8,529 nucleotides of DNA, from NCBI GenBank assembly GCA_003133265.1, contig PKWQ01000196.1, positions 1 through 8,529 of the forward strand, read 5' to 3'. Position 1 is the first letter of the stretch. Every line of letters begins with the position of its first letter. Position numbers and translations under genes: made by a program. Positions 6,752 to 8,529 of this stretch are shown piece by piece. This DNA comes from Acetobacteraceae bacterium (lineage in GTDB: Bacteria; Pseudomonadota; Alphaproteobacteria; Acetobacterales; Acetobacteraceae). The notes beneath the pieces were generated by a model. The model did no database searches. It was not told the origin of the DNA and worked only from the letters and a program-made list of their open reading frames with translations.

Positions 6752-7093
6752 CTACTTTGGCGTAGATGCAGCCGTCTTGGCCGCTGTACCGTCGCCAGCG
6801 GTCGGCGCAGGAGCCCCACCCGATTTTGCACCGCCTTTGTCCTGGCCGCCGACCATCCCGCCAATGGCTGTACCGCCCTCAGCAGGCCCGGTCCCGGGGG
6901 AAGCGGTCGGCGTATCGGCTGATTGAGGTGTAATCGTCGAAGTCGCGCTACTAGAAGCAGGCGCGCCTGCATTTGGAATCGATGGCGCCGGCGATTCTGA
7001 TTTGCGGTCGCAGGCTGACAAGGCAACAAGCGCGACCGCCAAGCTGGCGCGAATGAATAACAGTTTCATGGCTATTCCGAATGATGGCGACAT
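6752..7093 (-). CDS. Small Ala/Pro/Gly-rich putative lipoprotein
   Basis: No family is recognised. With the start at 7093 the product is 113 residues. The N-terminus MSPSFGIAMKLLFIRASLAV leads into a lipobox LSAC, so signal peptidase II should cleave before the Cys (residue 28) and the mature protein would be lipid-anchored. The residue after the Cys is Asp, which in enterobacteria favours inner-membrane retention. The mature part is low-complexity: Ala, Ser, Pro, Thr and Gly, with AIGGMVGGQDKGG-like segments and no further Cys, so it is probably disordered. The 7093 start is chosen because AGGAGG at 7106-7101 lies seven bases upstream; the ATG at 7069 (MKLLFIR) gives a cleaner signal peptide but a weaker site. 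It is on the same strand as fdnG, with a 161-base gap before it, so a link to formate metabolism is only positional. Confidence 0.7.
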   Translation of the reverse strand: MSPSFGIAMKLLFIRASLAVALVALSACDRKSESPAPSIPNAGAPASSSATSTITPQSADTPTASPGTGPAEGGTAIGGMVGGQDKGGAKSGGAPAPTAGDGTAAKTAASTPK

Positions 7094-7100
7094 CAAAATA

Positions 7101-7106
7101 CCTCCT
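7101..7106 (-). promoter_or_regulatory. Strong ribosome binding site of the lipoprotein gene
   Basis: AGGAGG on the minus strand lies seven bases before the ATG at 7093. It is the best Shine-Dalgarno match in the window and decides the start. It lies four bases beyond the end of the tandem repeat array. Confidence 0.65.
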
Positions 7107-7110
7107 AGCA

Positions 7111-7165
7111 ATAAGCTCGTAATAAGCTCGTAACAAGCTCGTAACAAGCTCGTAACAAGCTTATC
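7111..7165. repeat. Five 11-bp tandem repeats upstream of the lipoprotein gene
   Basis: The + strand units are ATAAGCTCGTA (7111-7121), the same again (7122-7132), ACAAGCTCGTA (7133-7143), the same again (7144-7154), and the diverged ACAAGCTTATC (7155-7165). All five keep AAGCT. The 11-base period is about one helical turn, so the copies would present the same face of the DNA. They sit directly before the lipoprotein ribosome binding site and, if the promoter at 7174-7202 is right, inside its 5' untranslated RNA. Confidence 0.85.
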
Positions 7166-7173
7166 ATATTTTC

Positions 7174-7202
7174 AATTTAGGTGATTTAGCGCAAAGGTTC
7201 AA
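7174..7202 (-). promoter_or_regulatory. Putative sigma70 promoter of the lipoprotein gene
   Basis: On the minus strand TTGAAC (7202-7197) and TAAATT (7179-7174) are separated by 17 bases, each matching 4 of 6 consensus positions, in the most AT-rich part of the window. Transcription would start near 7167, just before the tandem repeats. Other pairings in this AT-rich stretch are possible. Confidence 0.35.
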
Positions 7203-7310
7203 TATCTTTTTAAATGTCTAGCTTGGCGACACGTGATATCAACCGCAAAAAACGGATACCCAAAAAGTCAGGTTCCGTCAGTCATTGACCTGCGCAATAC
7301 GCTTGCCAAA
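7203..7310. other. Intergenic stretch downstream of the CYTH-CHAD gene
   Basis: No gene is seen. On the minus strand, after the CYTH-CHAD stop, a weak stem AGGTCA/TGACTT (7291-7286 with 7270-7265) runs into five T residues (7266-7262), which could be a poor intrinsic terminator. Nothing else is recognised. Confidence 0.25.
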
Positions 7311-8529
7311 TCATTTCCTGCAAGGCAGCTTCATCGGCGCGAACTGCTGCCAGAGCCTGCCGAGTTTGCGAACGCCCCGTTCGGTGCGGGCCGTGAGATA
7401 ACCCCGGACAAAGCCGGCGCTGCATGCAGTTTCGGGGTGGCTAAGCGCAAGTTGCCGCAACAAGTTCCCCGCAACTGCGGCATCGTTGAGCCGGCCCAGC
7501 GCGTCTTGCAGGGTGGACAGCGCATCAATAAAGGGCCGCACCCGCTTGACCGGATACAGAGATTGGAAGAACTCGGTAGCGTAGCGAAATTTCTTGGCCG
7601 CAATACGCGCCCGATGGCGCTCTTGCGGCGATTCTTCCTGCAGCCGTTTGCAGCGCTTCGTCAATTTCCCGTGATACAGCACGAGTATTTGCGCGGCGAA
7701 CTTTGCGAGCGGCGCCGCCAGCGCTGCCCGCTCATGCTCTGCCAGCAGTGCGCGCCGGCGCGCTCCATACGCCCAACCGCAGACTGCGAGCAACAGACGG
7801 GCATACCTCTCCGAGCCCACGGCAACCGCCGCCTCTGACCGAGCGCCCTGGGCTACCGTCAGCGCCGCCTGCTGCAGCAGCGCCAATTCCGGTTCGTCGG
7901 GGCAGGCGCCGGCGACCGCGGCCAGCGTGCTGCCGGCAAATACTTCCCAGTCGCGTGCCGCGCCTAACGTTGTTGCCAGCCATGCGAGTTCCGCCAGCAG
8001 TTCGGCAGGGCAAGGCGCGACTCCGGCGAACAGCCTCAGCGCCGAGTTCAGCCGGCGCAAGCCGACACGCATCTCGTGCACACTTTCCGGGTCGCTCCCG
8101 TGTTCGACGCCGGTCTCGTTGCCCTGGACATGTGTCAGGCAATTGCCGACGATGATCTGCAATCCTTCCCCCACGCTTATTGTCGAGGAAAGTTCAATGC
8201 TCGCCCGTTTAACCACTGCGAGCGGCTGCGGCGCATATTGTGCATAGCCGCGCTCCGCCTTGCTGATGTTGCTAACCCGTAGCGGAACCACATCTTGCAG
8301 TTGCAACGCCAGGTCGAATAGCTCGCTGGAATCCCCGGACTTGAGTTCCAGTTCGATCTCGCTGATCGGCGTCCGAGCCGTGTCGTGCTGCACTTCCCCT
8401 TGGTCCAGCGCCAATTCGACTGTCGCCCCGTGCGCCAACTGCAATAGCCAAACCGTGCGCCGAAATTTGGTGACGAAGATCGGGACCAACCGTTCGGCCA
8501 GCTCTGGGGCAGCCAAGGTCTTGGCCCAC
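7311..8529 (-). CDS. CYTH-CHAD protein (YgiF-like triphosphatase), N-terminus missing
   Basis: The gene runs off the right edge; 405 complete codons are visible before the TGA at 7313-7311. The first 95 or so visible residues are the C-terminal half of a CYTH (triphosphate tunnel) domain: PIFVTKFRRTVWLL, then ATVELALDQGEV and ISEIELELKSG, the beta strands that line the tunnel. The N-terminal ExExK strand lies outside the window. From about residue 115 a CHAD domain follows, with the two hallmark histidine/arginine helices HEMRVGLRRL (about 152-161) and RHRARIAAKKFRY (about 304-316). CYTH-CHAD proteins such as E. coli YgiF hydrolyse inorganic tripolyphosphate, and CHAD domains bind polyphosphate. 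In the frame the codon at 8516 is an internal TTG, not a start. No functional link to the fdh genes is evident. Confidence 0.88.
   Translation of the reverse strand, partial: WAKTLAAPELAERLVPIFVTKFRRTVWLLQLAHGATVELALDQGEVQHDTARTPISEIELELKSGDSSELFDLALQLQDVVPLRVSNISKAERGYAQYAPQPLAVVKRASIELSSTISVGEGLQIIVGNCLTHVQGNETGVEHGSDPESVHEMRVGLRRLNSALRLFAGVAPCPAELLAELAWLATTLGAARDWEVFAGSTLAAVAGACPDEPELALLQQAALTVAQGARSEAAVAVGSERYARLLLAVCGWAYGARRRALLAEHERAALAAPLAKFAAQILVLYHGKLTKRCKRLQEESPQERHRARIAAKKFRYATEFFQSLYPVKRVRPFIDALSTLQDALGRLNDAAVAGNLLRQLALSHPETACSAGFVRGYLTARTERGVRKLGRLWQQFAPMKLPCRK

Noticed and set aside
7094..7147. Lipoprotein start further upstream, inside the 11-bp repeats
   Set aside because: A TTG start at 7147 would translate the repeat array and has no ribosome binding site, whereas AGGAGG precedes the ATG at 7093.
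7111..7165. CRISPR array
   Set aside because: The units are 11 bases and directly adjoining, with no spacers and no cas genes nearby.
7262..7291. Intrinsic terminator after the CYTH-CHAD gene
   Set aside because: The stem is six pairs including a wobble, has a 15-base loop and shares bases with the T-tract. It is too weak to call as a feature.

Overview
The window comes from a Gram-negative bacterium, most likely a proteobacterium of moderately high GC. It carries a Tat-exported, membrane-anchored, selenocysteine-containing formate dehydrogenase of the E. coli FDH-N/FDH-O type, a proteobacterial-style lipoprotein and a YgiF-like CYTH-CHAD protein. The sequence does not settle the genus.

Layout, left to right. 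Positions 1-112 are short open stretches of unresolved strand. Positions about 113-766 hold the remnant of an IS630-family insertion sequence on the + strand: the catalytic DDE half of the transposase survives and the DNA-binding half is gone. Positions 767-981 are a non-coding or unrecognised GC-rich stretch with a very stable hairpin at 828-869. From there to the right edge every gene lies on the minus strand. Read 5' to 3' on that strand they are: a CYTH-CHAD protein (right edge to 7311, N-terminus outside the window), a small proline/glycine/alanine-rich lipoprotein (7093-6752), then fdnG (6590-3519), fdnH (3507-2587), fdnI (2590-1937) and fdhE (1926-982).

The four fdh genes form a tight unit, with gaps of 11 and 10 bases and one 4-base ATGA overlap. 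FdnG oxidises formate in the periplasm using a molybdenum bis-pyranopterin guanine dinucleotide cofactor and a selenocysteine at residue 196. FdnH carries electrons through iron-sulfur clusters, and FdnI passes them through two b hemes to menaquinone. FdhE is the cytoplasmic maturation factor. The in-frame UGA in fdnG is at 6005-6003 and is followed by a hairpin that matches the E. coli SECIS layout piece for piece. An annotation pipeline would probably split this gene in two. No selA, selB, selC, selD or fdhD lies in the window, although the host must encode the selenocysteine machinery elsewhere.

Points worth a second look: a Cys-to-Gly change at a normally conserved cluster ligand in FdnH; a G-quadruplex-capable purine tract plus repeat motifs and an SD-adjacent hairpin in the fdnG leader; five 11-bp tandem repeats in the leader of the lipoprotein gene; and an IS630 end that falls at a TA just after what looks like a ribosome binding site and start codon, as if it had interrupted the next gene of the fdh cluster. 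I did not find a convincing wholly new multi-gene system.
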